From the NCBI GenBank assembly GCA_948433085.1, contig CAOJDP010000011.1, positions 1 to 33,052 on the forward strand: 33,052 nucleotides of DNA, written 5' to 3'. The translations under genes were made by a program, and so were the position numbers. This DNA comes from an uncultured Caryophanales bacterium (GTDB lineage: Bacteria > Bacillota_I > Bacilli_A > RF39 > UBA660). Below, in pieces: positions 24,028 to 32,099 of the stretch. Position 1 is the first letter of the stretch, and every line of letters starts with the position of its first letter. The notes under the pieces are model-generated. The model was not told the origin of the DNA and ran no database searches. It saw nothing but the letters and a program-made list of their open reading frames with translations.

Positions 24028-25950
24028 TTATTTTCCTTGTTTTGCTTTTGTATCTTCAGTTGAAAGTGCTTTTTGTTGTTTCATGAGACCAAAAATCTGT
24101 TTATCCAGTGCATTTCGTTGTGCTTGCAAGTCAACGTATTTCATAGCAGCATCTAAATTTCTACTAGTTACAGCAGTTCCTAAATCTCCTGTGTGAAGTA
24201 AATTTTCAAATTCAGTACGATCCCACTCTGTTTTTCCCTTGATCGCAAGCTTGTTGCCTTTTTCATCAGCTAAACTATAAGTTCCTTTTTTATTATCATA
24301 GCTAACACTTGATAACTTGTCCATATTGGTAGCATCAATTGAACTCATATAGGTTTGTTGATTATGTGATATATTCGTTTGACTTGCTTGCAATCTTGAA
24401 ATACGACTTTCAATTTGCTCACTTCGTTTTTTAGCTGTTGTTTTAATTCCTGCTACAGCTCTTGCCTTATCTGTCATTCTAATAGAGAATCCATAACCCA
24501 TATCTTGACGTTTATCTCTTAAATCTCGATTATCGACTGATTGTTTTAATCCAGGCATAACGCCTTTTTTTAAGGAATCATTTTTAAAGGCGCCATATCC
24601 CCCATGTAAAGCGGAGCTTACACCTCCACCGATAATTCCTCCTGCTTTTCCTAGACCTCTAGCAAATCCTTTAAGGCCTTTAGAATCTCCAGCCAAGGAT
24701 TTTTTTAATCCAGTTTTCCATCCATCACTTCTCACACTACTCAATACATTACTACCAAGTGCAGCCATATTTACTGCAGATCCTAATGCAAATCCTGCAC
24801 CTACAGCGGCTGTTCCTTTTAAGGCACCTGTAACTGCTTTTCCTCCTAATGCATTATCTCTAATTTTTTTCATCGGATTCAATGTCAATCCACCATCTAA
24901 TTTGATTCCTAATAAATCACCCAATAAGCTTGGAAATTTTTTAGCAAATATTAAAGCACCAATTAATATAAATAACATAACCCAAATTTTATATTCTTGT
25001 ACGTTTGCAAATATATCTTCATTCGATAGCAATTTAATAATGTATACTGCAAAGAATAATGCAGCCAAACGTATAAATAAATCTGCCCATGTTTTAAAAA
25101 CTTCTTTTAACCATTTTTTAAACATCCCATCTTTTCCGGATTTTGGATCCACGTAAGACATAATAGGGATTGGAGCAATCAGTTGTAAAAAGCCCAATTT
25201 AATGCTGCGTACTGCAACATCAAAACAAAAGGATACTAATATAAGTGTTACCACAATACCTACTAATGATGAAATAAAGAAACGATAGTCTACCACATAT
25301 AAATCATTTTCTCCACGTGGAGCATAATTTACAATTGTAGAAGTTAAATATTGGGAAGCCGTTCCTTTATTCAGTGAGCCTGCTATTCCAATAGAACAAT
25401 AATCCAATAAATCACCTGACTGTATTTCTCTTGCATGTTCTACTTGTAAAAAAGGTTTTAAAACCAAAATGGAAATATAATCACCATCTGTTTCTGCATA
25501 TGATAATTCTGTACATTCCTCTGCAATTTTATATTCACGCCCCCCTAAAGCGCGATCTTCTGTACCCAGAATAAAGTTAGAAATTACATGATCTGTTAAG
25601 AGTGCATCTTGTGCTTCATATAATTTTCCAAATGCTGTTGGGGTAATAATAATAAATACTAATACCATTATTATATTCACGATTAATTTTTGAGCACCTT
25701 TTGATTTATCTGTCAAAGCATCTGGATCTACTAAGTAGGTAATAAATGAAAAAGTCAATTTAAATAGCATAAATATACCTAATAATGTATATATTTTTTT
25801 TGCCATTTCGCCTATACTATCTGGTCCAAAAATATTAACTTGAGTAATTTGAAAGAGGATCTCATATACTATCGCCATTAATGTAAAAATTGTTCTATCT
25901 ATTGTTGCAAAAACTCCACGAACTCCATTATTTATCCAAGATTCAACCAT
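24028..25950 (-). CDS. VirB6/TrbL-like polytopic T4SS channel protein
   Basis: The 640 residues comprise an N-terminal membrane half and a soluble C-terminal half. Hydrophobic helices lie at about residues 16-36, 50-72, 88-110, 226-268 (two), 290-308 and 322-345, with an outside loop at 111-220. The arrangement and the motif FGKLY...GIVVTLILVSFCFDVAVRSI resemble VirB6/TrbL/TcpH-type core proteins that form part of the translocation channel. The C-terminal ~290 residues are Gly/Ala/Lys-rich, then helical and coiled-coil-like (ISRLQASQTNISHNQQ), presumably cytoplasmic and interacting with VirB4 or VirD4. The ATG has an AAAGGAG ribosome binding site. It is co-transcribed between the VirB2-like and VirB3-like genes. 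Confidence 0.85.
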   Translation of the reverse strand: MVESWINNGVRGVFATIDRTIFTLMAIVYEILFQITQVNIFGPDSIGEMAKKIYTLLGIFMLFKLTFSFITYLVDPDALTDKSKGAQKLIVNIIMVLVFIIITPTAFGKLYEAQDALLTDHVISNFILGTEDRALGGREYKIAEECTELSYAETDGDYISILVLKPFLQVEHAREIQSGDLLDYCSIGIAGSLNKGTASQYLTSTIVNYAPRGENDLYVVDYRFFISSLVGIVVTLILVSFCFDVAVRSIKLGFLQLIAPIPIMSYVDPKSGKDGMFKKWLKEVFKTWADLFIRLAALFFAVYIIKLLSNEDIFANVQEYKIWVMLFILIGALIFAKKFPSLLGDLLGIKLDGGLTLNPMKKIRDNALGGKAVTGALKGTAAVGAGFALGSAVNMAALGSNVLSSVRSDGWKTGLKKSLAGDSKGLKGFARGLGKAGGIIGGGVSSALHGGYGAFKNDSLKKGVMPGLKQSVDNRDLRDKRQDMGYGFSIRMTDKARAVAGIKTTAKKRSEQIESRISRLQASQTNISHNQQTYMSSIDATNMDKLSSVSYDNKKGTYSLADEKGNKLAIKGKTEWDRTEFENLLHTGDLGTAVTSRNLDAAMKYVDLQAQRNALDKQIFGLMKQQKALSTEDTKAKQGK

Positions 25951-25965
25951 TCAAAATCACTCCTT

Positions 25966-26868
25966 TCAAAAAATGGAACAAAATAATTCATTACTATTTA
26001 CTCCATACGGTTCTAAAGCACCACTTAAATCGATTATGAATGTAACTAGCATTGGTAAAAATATAATGACTGCACCAATAATCAATCTTTTCACAAATTT
26101 TGTAGTTGCAGCTTTTAAACTTTTATCCTCACCATTCAATACAACACTGGTAAAATCTATAGACGTCATAATCACTATAATCACTGGGATTGAAATTTGT
26201 ATTAAGTCTACAATCCATTTTATGATTGGTGTGACTTTTTTGCCTAAAATTGTACATGCTTTTTTATCATAAACTGTTTGTATGATAGGTGGCTTCACAA
26301 ATCCATTATAATATGCAAATATAACATCTTCAACTGGATATCCATGATACAATTTATCAATTACATTATGTAAGCGTTCAGATTCTGTTTCAAAATAAGT
26401 TTTTGCATCTTCAATCCTTTTTTTTATACTTTTAAATTCTGAATCATTACTCGCAATTTCATTTTTATCTACCATTTCTTGAAGTCTTATTTCAAATGAC
26501 TCCAAATTTTTTAATTGATTTTTCACATATGGTACACATGTATTGATTACATTATCCAAAACGGATTCCCTAGAAATCTTTGATACTATATCTCGTATTG
26601 ATGCAACATTCTGTATTCCATTTATTATAGCCCCTAGAAACTTATTCTCCAATATTCCAGCACCTAAACTTTCATCAAAGCTACAACTATAATCTGCCAT
26701 ACTGTCTATTTGAACATGCATACGTTCAATCCAAATTGGAGCACCAGGTAGAAATGCACCTGTACCTGGTTGTAGACCGTTCTCTGCCATAATTACTCTT
26801 ATATCACATATAAAAAGAATCGCAATTATACTTGTTATTACAAATAAATTTTTTACTTTTCTTCGCAT
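25966..26868 (-). CDS. Secreted protein with a C-terminal VirB2-like two-helix hairpin
   Basis: The 300 residues start with a signal peptide (MRRKVKN, hydrophobic core to about residue 28, likely cleavage near ALA-like VIMA/EN). An ectodomain of ~180 residues follows, with four cysteines and a helical stretch (115-170). The C-terminus is a pair of transmembrane helices (214-240, 259-281) joined by a short charged loop. That hairpin aligns with the short protein at 26960-27310: P, VI, D, the charged K-x-x-K-A loop and the F-x-KR motif recur in the same spacing. It may be an extended pilin-like or pilus-tip subunit. The start is ATG 26868 behind GGGTGA; the extension to 26898 is less likely. 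It has its own extended -10 promoter. Confidence 0.8.
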   Translation of the reverse strand: MRRKVKNLFVITSIIAILFICDIRVIMAENGLQPGTGAFLPGAPIWIERMHVQIDSMADYSCSFDESLGAGILENKFLGAIINGIQNVASIRDIVSKISRESVLDNVINTCVPYVKNQLKNLESFEIRLQEMVDKNEIASNDSEFKSIKKRIEDAKTYFETESERLHNVIDKLYHGYPVEDVIFAYYNGFVKPPIIQTVYDKKACTILGKKVTPIIKWIVDLIQISIPVIIVIMTSIDFTSVVLNGEDKSLKAATTKFVKRLIIGAVIIFLPMLVTFIIDLSGALEPYGVNSNELFCSIF

Positions 26869-26900
26869 AAAATCACCCATAATTAATTTTTTACACATTT

Positions 26901-26909
26901 ATTATAGCA
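26901..26909 (-). promoter_or_regulatory. Internal promoter (extended -10) before the long VirB2-like gene
   Basis: Minus-strand TGC followed by TATAAT (26901-26906), no good -35. It directly follows the terminator at 26911-26949 and would restart transcription for the channel genes downstream. Confidence 0.6.
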
Positions 26910-26910
26910 T

Positions 26911-26949
26911 AAAAAAAAGCAACACGATATAAAATCTTATCACTTTTGC
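26911..26949 (-). terminator. Intrinsic terminator after the short VirB2-like gene
   Basis: Minus-strand GCAA and GTGATA pair with TATCGT and TTGC (10 bp with two wobbles and a small internal loop), loop AGATTTTA, followed by eight T. It begins about ten bases after the stop of the 116-residue gene. It is probably leaky, as operon genes continue beyond. Confidence 0.7.
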
Positions 26950-26959
26950 ATTTTTAATA

Positions 26960-27310
26960 CTATTCTTCAACGTTTGCTGCTGTACAGTCTCCATTTACAA
27001 AGCAGTTAAAACATCCACTTACTTTATTATCTGTCTCATCTACAAGGGCAATTATCCATTGAACAATCGCAATGACAAAGAAAATCAATATTGCATATAA
27101 TATACGCTTAATGAATTTACCTTGAGCACCTTTCATTTCCTTTTCATCATTGGACATAATAGCTTTACCAAGATCTAGCATTCCAAAGATAACCAATAAA
27201 ATTGGAACAGCAATTTTAATAAGGGTTACTACGAGATGCACAGTACCTGGAATAATACTGTCCATTTGTGGTAAACCTCCACATTGCACCATATCTAATA
27301 CATTTAACAT
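26960..27310 (-). CDS. VirB2/TrbC-like pilin candidate
   Basis: The 116 residues show the two-helix plan of T4SS pilins: TM1 about 24-46 (IKIAVPILLVIFGMLDLGKA), a short polar loop with NDEKEMKGAQGK, TM2 about 67-92, and a Cys-rich C-terminus (Cys100, Cys103, Cys109). An additional Cys10 precedes TM1. No classical cleavable signal peptide is apparent. The gene has consensus promoter elements, a 5'-end hairpin, a strong AGGAGG ribosome binding site and its own terminator. This isolated unit is what one expects for an abundant structural subunit. The C-terminal hairpin of the 300-residue protein next door is paralogous. Confidence 0.82.
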   Translation of the reverse strand: MLNVLDMVQCGGLPQMDSIIPGTVHLVVTLIKIAVPILLVIFGMLDLGKAIMSNDEKEMKGAQGKFIKRILYAILIFFVIAIVQWIIALVDETDNKVSGCFNCFVNGDCTAANVEE

Positions 27311-27328
27311 ATCTAAAACCTCCTAATT

Positions 27329-27351
27329 CCATAAAGCGATTTGCTTTACGG
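27329..27351 (-). other. 5'-terminal mRNA hairpin before the pilin-like gene
   Basis: Minus-strand CCGTAAAGC / GCTTTATGG, a 9-bp stem with one G-T pair and the loop AAATC, located between the promoter and the ribosome binding site. With start of transcription near 27348 most of the stem would form the very 5' end of the message, a position known in other bacteria to protect from RNase degradation. No T run follows, so it is not a terminator. Confidence 0.7.
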
Positions 27352-27353
27352 AT

Positions 27354-27382
27354 ATAATATCTCTTTTTTCTATTATTGTCAA
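27354..27382 (-). promoter_or_regulatory. Strong internal promoter of the pilin-like gene
   Basis: Minus-strand TTGACA (27377-27382), exactly 17 bases, TATTAT (27354-27359). It has the only perfect -35 box I found in the window, and drives the 116-residue VirB2-like gene. Confidence 0.85.
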
Positions 27383-27386
27383 CTTT

Positions 27387-28391
27387 TTATTTACCAAATA
27401 AGCCCAAAATACTATTTTTCTTTTCTTGTTCTTGTGTTTGTTGTTTTTTAAAGCCTAATCGAACGAGTAACAAATTTAATGCATGTATACTTTTTTCACG
27501 CTCGTCCAATGGTGGCATATTATAGTACACTTTTGCACCTGATTCATATTCAAAGTCAAGAACATCTTTAGAATTTAATAAACTTTGATTTAGAATAATT
27601 TTTTTGCCACGCAATTCTTTAAATGCATTGCTATTAATCAGCATCAATTTATTCAATTTGATAATAGATGGCTCCACTAAATAAAGAATCTCGGTACAAA
27701 GTTTTTCTGCTTCTTTACTATCATTTATGTCTACTAAGATTACATTATACCCACTATATTTTGCAATTGCATTTCCAATGTCTGTATTAGGTACAGATAT
27801 TAATTTTTTAGAATTAAAGTATCGGAAATCACTTTTATTTACTTCAAGTGCTACTACAGAATAATTTTTTTCCAATTGTTTTACCATCATATAAATTAAT
27901 GTAGTTGCTCCAGATTGCTTTGTAATATTTTTTACACCTATTATTTTTTGTTGAACAGTTAATTCTACTTCTTCATATTTTTCTGTCACAACATTTTCTA
28001 CTGCATTAGTATCCAATTGATGGATATGTGCAACATCACGATAGGTATTTGGATTGTTATATAAATAAATAATGCCTTCTAAATTTTTACTAAAATTATA
28101 AATCCCCATTGAAATTAATTTTGATAAATAATCATTAGAATTACTTTCTTCAGAATCATCTAATAACAATATGATTTTATCCATATCTAGTGTAATTGAC
28201 AGTCTTTGTAACGTTCTGATATCTTTATGATTCTTAAGTGCTGTAATATCAATAATCATTCTTTGAAAGAAGAAATTTTGAAATTGAGAAATAAGATCAT
28301 CTACATCAAATTCACCTTCCAAAGTTTTTATTACATCAATCTCTAAATTTTGTAATAAATCTTTTTGTTTGTTTGCAATAATTACATTCAT
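27387..28391 (-). CDS. CpaE/TadZ-like ParA-family ATPase with altered P-loop
   Basis: The 334 residues divide into an N-terminal receiver-like domain (about 1-110; hydrophobic strands ending in LLLDD and GIIYLYNN) and a ParA/MinD-like domain (about 145-310), the layout of CpaE/TadZ, which position Tad-pilus machinery at the cell pole. The deviant Walker A reads KNITKQSGATT (154-164). The signature lysine Lys158 is present, but the P-loop lysine before the two threonines is Ala162. A DxxD-like segment VILVDINDSKEAE takes the place of Walker A'. The C-terminus is Lys/Gln-rich and ends LGLFGK. The ATG has a GGGAGG ribosome binding site. It follows the two minor pilin-like genes by 19 bases, with the pilin promoter right after it. 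Confidence 0.78.
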   Translation of the reverse strand: MNVIIANKQKDLLQNLEIDVIKTLEGEFDVDDLISQFQNFFFQRMIIDITALKNHKDIRTLQRLSITLDMDKIILLLDDSEESNSNDYLSKLISMGIYNFSKNLEGIIYLYNNPNTYRDVAHIHQLDTNAVENVVTEKYEEVELTVQQKIIGVKNITKQSGATTLIYMMVKQLEKNYSVVALEVNKSDFRYFNSKKLISVPNTDIGNAIAKYSGYNVILVDINDSKEAEKLCTEILYLVEPSIIKLNKLMLINSNAFKELRGKKIILNQSLLNSKDVLDFEYESGAKVYYNMPPLDEREKSIHALNLLLVRLGFKKQQTQEQEKKNSILGLFGK

Positions 28392-28410
28392 TAGATTGAT
28401 TCCTCCCTTT

Positions 28411-28833
28411 TTATCTTAATATACCCATTATTTTTGTTTCTCCATATACAGGAAGTTCTAACGACTGACCAATAATTGGAAAATCAAAATACATATAAGC
28501 TGCAACGCCATAATAAGTCCCTTTGGTTGTGCTATACTCATAAACACAATAACGATAGGTATTGGTATTTAATGTAAGAGATTCTTTTTCCTTACGCATT
28601 GGACATCCCTTATTTCCCACGTTTACACGATAGCCCATTTCACCCAATGTAGATGCAATTTCATCCACTGTAACTGAATCAAATTTTTCATATTTTTCAA
28701 TGATGTCTACAATTCGGTTTTTTACTTTAAAAGCCTTCGTATAGGTTAATGAGCCTGCGAAAAAAAATATAAATATGATTATAAAAACAATTACAAGATT
28801 TGATATAAAGGCATTTGCTATGGATTCTTTCAT
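28411..28833 (-). CDS. TadE/TadF-like minor pilin candidate B
   Basis: The 140 residues have a short start (MKESIANAFISN), one transmembrane helix (about 13-33) and an ectodomain. The ectodomain is paralogous to the next gene (28846-29292): both show KAFKV after the helix, a CP dipeptide, the Y-x-YC-x-YEY block (YRYCVYEY here) and a terminal LPVYGET. Cys residues in the same two positions suggest a disulfide. Topology and size match TadE/TadF pseudopilins of Tad pili. The sequence itself is too divergent for me to name a family. Gaps of 12 and 19 bases to its neighbours indicate co-transcription. Confidence 0.72.
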   Translation of the reverse strand: MKESIANAFISNLVIVFIIIFIFFFAGSLTYTKAFKVKNRIVDIIEKYEKFDSVTVDEIASTLGEMGYRVNVGNKGCPMRKEKESLTLNTNTYRYCVYEYSTTKGTYYGVAAYMYFDFPIIGQSLELPVYGETKIMGILR

Positions 28834-28845
28834 CTGATCACCATC

Positions 28846-29292
28846 TTACTTTTGATTAAACTCATAAATACGCTCTGTTTCTGAATAAACAGGTAGTGAA
28901 AAGGTTCCACTTGCAATTGGAATATCCATATTAATATAGGTAAGTATTCCATATATAAAGTATCCATTTTCTTTTGGATATTCATATATGCAGTATTTAT
29001 AATTTGTTGTGAAATCTAAAATTGGAGAATATCTTTTTCCTTTATGGGTACGCTCTGGACAATTCAAATTTCCTTTTAAATTATTACGATATCCTAAAGT
29101 AATTAATGAATTCTCAATTTCTTGTGCAGACAATGTGTTATACCCTTCAAATCTTTCTAGTGATTTTGCGATTGCCCCATTTACCTTAAACGCTTTCATA
29201 TAACTGATGGTTGCTGATAAAAACGCAAAAGTCACAACAATAAACACAATTATAATATTATAAAGAAATGTGCTTCCAATTGCCTCTCTCAT
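28846..29292 (-). CDS. TadE/TadF-like minor pilin candidate A
   Basis: The 148 residues have the start MREAIGSTFLYN, one transmembrane helix (about 13-31) and an ectodomain with KAFKVNG, a LNCPER cysteine, the block YKYCIYEY and the terminal LPVYSET. It is a clear paralogue of 28411-28833 (same spacing of the cysteines and of the C-terminal motif). It is most likely an extracytoplasmic single-pass minor pilin or pseudopilin. The first residues M-R/K-E-A/S are shared with all three small proteins of this block. The ATG has a GGTGTAAAT-type ribosome binding site. It follows the 61-residue gene by 12 bases. Confidence 0.72.
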   Translation of the reverse strand: MREAIGSTFLYNIIIVFIVVTFAFLSATISYMKAFKVNGAIAKSLERFEGYNTLSAQEIENSLITLGYRNNLKGNLNCPERTHKGKRYSPILDFTTNYKYCIYEYPKENGYFIYGILTYINMDIPIASGTFSLPVYSETERIYEFNQK

Positions 29293-29304
29293 ATTTACAC
29301 CACC

Positions 29305-29490
29305 CTATGATATTGTATTACTGTTTTTACATTGCCCATTTTCCCAATAACCACCGTCATTTTGGCATGCGCTTCTTTTACTTGTATTATTCATCATAGT
29401 TGTAACAATTGGGGTAACAACTGCAACAATAATACCAATTAATATAATGGTTACAACTGTCATATTTGCTTCTCCTGCTGCTTCTTTCAT
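29305..29490 (-). CDS. Flp-like small pilin candidate, first gene of the locus
   Basis: The 61 residues comprise MKEAAGEAN, one helix (about 10-33, MTVVTIILIGIIVAVVTP) and a short extracellular tail with a cysteine pair in CQNDGGYWENGQC. Size, single N-terminal helix and Gly just before it recall Flp/type IVb pilins, whose leader is cut after a glycine. The usual Glu at +5 is not in place, so processing is uncertain. The Cys-GG-x-W-x-NG-x-Cys tail would make a small disulfide loop. The start is ATG 29490 behind AGAGGTGGTG; the GTG at 29502 lies inside that site. It is the first gene after the promoter at 29526-29554. Confidence 0.72.
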   Translation of the reverse strand: MKEAAGEANMTVVTIILIGIIVAVVTPIVTTMMNNTSKRSACQNDGGYWENGQCKNSNTIS

Positions 29491-29525
29491 CGATATCACC
29501 ACCTCTTATGCAATTTTACATTTAT

Positions 29526-29554
29526 AGTATAACACGAATTGGTTGATTTATCAA
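29526..29554 (-). promoter_or_regulatory. Main promoter of the secretion locus
   Basis: Minus-strand TTGATA (29549-29554), 17 bases, TATACT (29526-29531) with TGT before it, so a consensus-spaced extended -10 promoter. It sits between the stop of the YfhO-family gene and the first pilin-like gene, which fixes the start of the locus. Confidence 0.85.
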
Positions 29555-29563
29555 ATAAATTCC

Positions 29564-32023
29564 CTATACTTTACTTTTTTTTACATATAATATTTTTTTT
29601 GAAAAAATTTGATATCCCGCAATCCATATCATTGTTCCTATGGAAATTCCTAAACCTAGAATTCCACCATATGGTTTTTCATATTGAATTATAATGGTAT
29701 GTTTTCCTTTTTCTAAAGGAATTCCAATAAATGTATGATACATTTCTTCATATCTTGTTTTATGTCCATCCACAAAAACTGTAAAGCCTTTTTCATAAGG
29801 AATGGTTAACATTAACAATCCATCTTGATTGGTTTCGATTATCCCTTTTAGTTTATTTTTTTCTATCTTTACCTCTTGCAATTGTTTTTGTTGAAGTTGC
29901 TTTAACAATTGCAAATTATGCTTACTATCTTCTTTATAGGCATATATTTTTGGCTCGTAATCCAATTTTGTTAAGTATTCGATTTGCATTTTAATTTTTT
30001 CGTTTGGATGCTTATGTTGTATTGTAAAAATTGTTTCCATTACATTTTCTGATTGTACCAAAATATCGTTTACATAGATATTTGCATATATATCGTAGAA
30101 CTCAAGTTTCGCTTCGGATTCTATATACATATAAATCAAATCATTCGCATCTGATTCGATTTCGTATGTATTATTTTCTATTTTTTTCATTTTCAATGGT
30201 GTAAATATTGCTTCCCCTAAAATTGCTTCTGTTATTTCATTTTGATATTGAAAAGGATCATTTTGATACGAGATATTTCTGTTTTCGTTTACCATGTAAC
30301 CAAAAGAGAGTGCATATGGATTTTCATAAATTGGAACTTGCTTATTATTTATTTTTTTTACACCCAATAATTGATGGACAATTGGATGATGTGGATTACC
30401 ATACCAATATCGTACGCCAAGCAAAGAATTCATAAAATAATTTGCCTGGTTATATAATACGTAAGAACTTGTTGCATAATACCCACTATTATTTAAAAAT
30501 GCAAAACTTTTTTGATTATTACTAGAAAGAAACAATGTAACATTTCCTTTTGAAATAGGTAGTAATTCATTATCATAATAAATAGGATTGCCATCCATTC
30601 GATAGGTATTGTCGCCAATATTTTTCATATAATCATATAGTTCTAAACGATTATTATTTAATGTTGTCTGCACTTCTGTACGCAGATTCTCGTTAATGGC
30701 AAAATTGCATTTTATAAAAAATATAAGTTCTAACAATACAAATACAATAATGGCTCCTTCATGGATTTTATTTTTTTGATAATAATGAATATTGAGCAAT
30801 AGAAGGTTGGAAATAAAAAATACAACATTTATAAGAATTATAGGAAAGTGGATTTCTCCGTTTAATTGATACCCAAGGAATAGTAAAAAAAGATAACCTC
30901 CTAGAATCCACAATTGTTGTTTTTTTGTAAAAGGCTGGTATTGCTGATAATGCGCTGCGGAAATTGAAATTAGGAAAAATGAAATTAAAAAACTAAAACG
31001 ATATAGTAATCCATATGGATAACTACCTCCATGCCAAAACAGAATTAAATCATCGAGTAATATGCTAAGTACAAAAAATACCATTACAGTTAACATTGCT
31101 CTTTTTTTTCTTTTATTTTTTTCAAATAGAAGACAATTAAGGCACAATACAAATTGGATTAAGCCACAATAGAAAAGTGGTGCATTATAGTCTAGCGCTA
31201 CAGTTTGCCTTCGAATGCCAAGGGACATCAATAAATGGGATAATTTCTCAATAAAACCAATATTATTACTCATATTATCTCTATATACATTCATCAAGTG
31301 AAATATGATAGGAACGGTGAAAAAAGAAGTAAGCAGACCAGTAAGTAAAGAGGTTGCGATAAATTTTTTGATTGTTTTTCTGTTGCACTGATTTATACTA
31401 TATGATTTATAGAAAAAATAAAGTACACAAAATATACATAGCATAAAAGCCATATAATATTGTGAAATGATACTGATAAATAAAGTAATACTATATAATT
31501 TCCAATCTCCTTTTTGCATCAATTTTTCGATTCCTAATATGACAAGTGGAGTCCATAATACGATATCTAGCCACATCGTATTAAAATAGTATGTAATATT
31601 AAAACCCATAAGTGCATAACAAATAGCGAATACAAGATTGATAGATTCCTTATTCTTATTTGTATTTTTTAAATAGATAAACATGTTTAAGCTACATACT
31701 CCAATTTTAAATAGTATTAAAATAGAAGCAAATGATATAACTGATTTTGGGGGGATCATCAAAAATAGCCAATTGAGAGGGCTTGCTAAATAATAAGCAT
31801 ATGTCCCAAGAAAACTTTCTCCCAATCCGATTTGAAACGAATAAAAAATTGATTGTGTTCCATTTAAGATTTGCTTCCAATAATCGAATAAAAAGATGTA
31901 TTGTTCATTGAAATCATTTATTAAAAATGATTTTAAATTACCATGAACAAATCCTATATAACAACTTAGTATTATAATTGGAGTCAAAAAGGATACTATA
32001 TAAAATACTTTTTTTGATTTCAT
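29564..32023 (-). CDS. YfhO family membrane protein (GT-C-like)
   Basis: Large integral membrane protein of the YfhO family. In Bacillus and Listeria, YfhO-type proteins are glycosyltransferases that decorate lipoteichoic acid from lipid-linked sugars. The 819 residues have about a dozen hydrophobic helices over residues 5-470. The N-terminal loop holds FLINDFNEQYIFLF, whose Asp fits the catalytic position of GT-C enzymes, and GLGESFLGTYAYYLASP. A C-terminal extracellular beta-rich domain includes IPYEKGFTVFVDG near the end, then a final membrane helix. The start is ATG 32023 behind TTGGAG; upstream in-frame residues to 32095 are leader. It has its own promoter (32100-32128), and its stop lies only ten bases from the secretion promoter. 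Confidence 0.92.
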   Translation of the reverse strand: MKSKKVFYIVSFLTPIIILSCYIGFVHGNLKSFLINDFNEQYIFLFDYWKQILNGTQSIFYSFQIGLGESFLGTYAYYLASPLNWLFLMIPPKSVISFASILILFKIGVCSLNMFIYLKNTNKNKESINLVFAICYALMGFNITYYFNTMWLDIVLWTPLVILGIEKLMQKGDWKLYSITLFISIISQYYMAFMLCIFCVLYFFYKSYSINQCNRKTIKKFIATSLLTGLLTSFFTVPIIFHLMNVYRDNMSNNIGFIEKLSHLLMSLGIRRQTVALDYNAPLFYCGLIQFVLCLNCLLFEKNKRKKRAMLTVMVFFVLSILLDDLILFWHGGSYPYGLLYRFSFLISFFLISISAAHYQQYQPFTKKQQLWILGGYLFLLFLGYQLNGEIHFPIILINVVFFISNLLLLNIHYYQKNKIHEGAIIVFVLLELIFFIKCNFAINENLRTEVQTTLNNNRLELYDYMKNIGDNTYRMDGNPIYYDNELLPISKGNVTLFLSSNNQKSFAFLNNSGYYATSSYVLYNQANYFMNSLLGVRYWYGNPHHPIVHQLLGVKKINNKQVPIYENPYALSFGYMVNENRNISYQNDPFQYQNEITEAILGEAIFTPLKMKKIENNTYEIESDANDLIYMYIESEAKLEFYDIYANIYVNDILVQSENVMETIFTIQHKHPNEKIKMQIEYLTKLDYEPKIYAYKEDSKHNLQLLKQLQQKQLQEVKIEKNKLKGIIETNQDGLLMLTIPYEKGFTVFVDGHKTRYEEMYHTFIGIPLEKGKHTIIIQYEKPYGGILGLGISIGTMIWIAGYQIFSKKILYVKKSKV

Positions 32024-32099
32024 TTTATCACTCCAAACAATTTGATTGTATAAAAAATGTCTCATTTCAAGATTTATAGAATGATTTTGATTCACATTT

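Noticed and set aside
15993-29554. Integrative conjugative element with borders
   Set aside because: No relaxase, integrase, excisionase, direct-repeat ends or adjacent tRNA gene could be found in the window.
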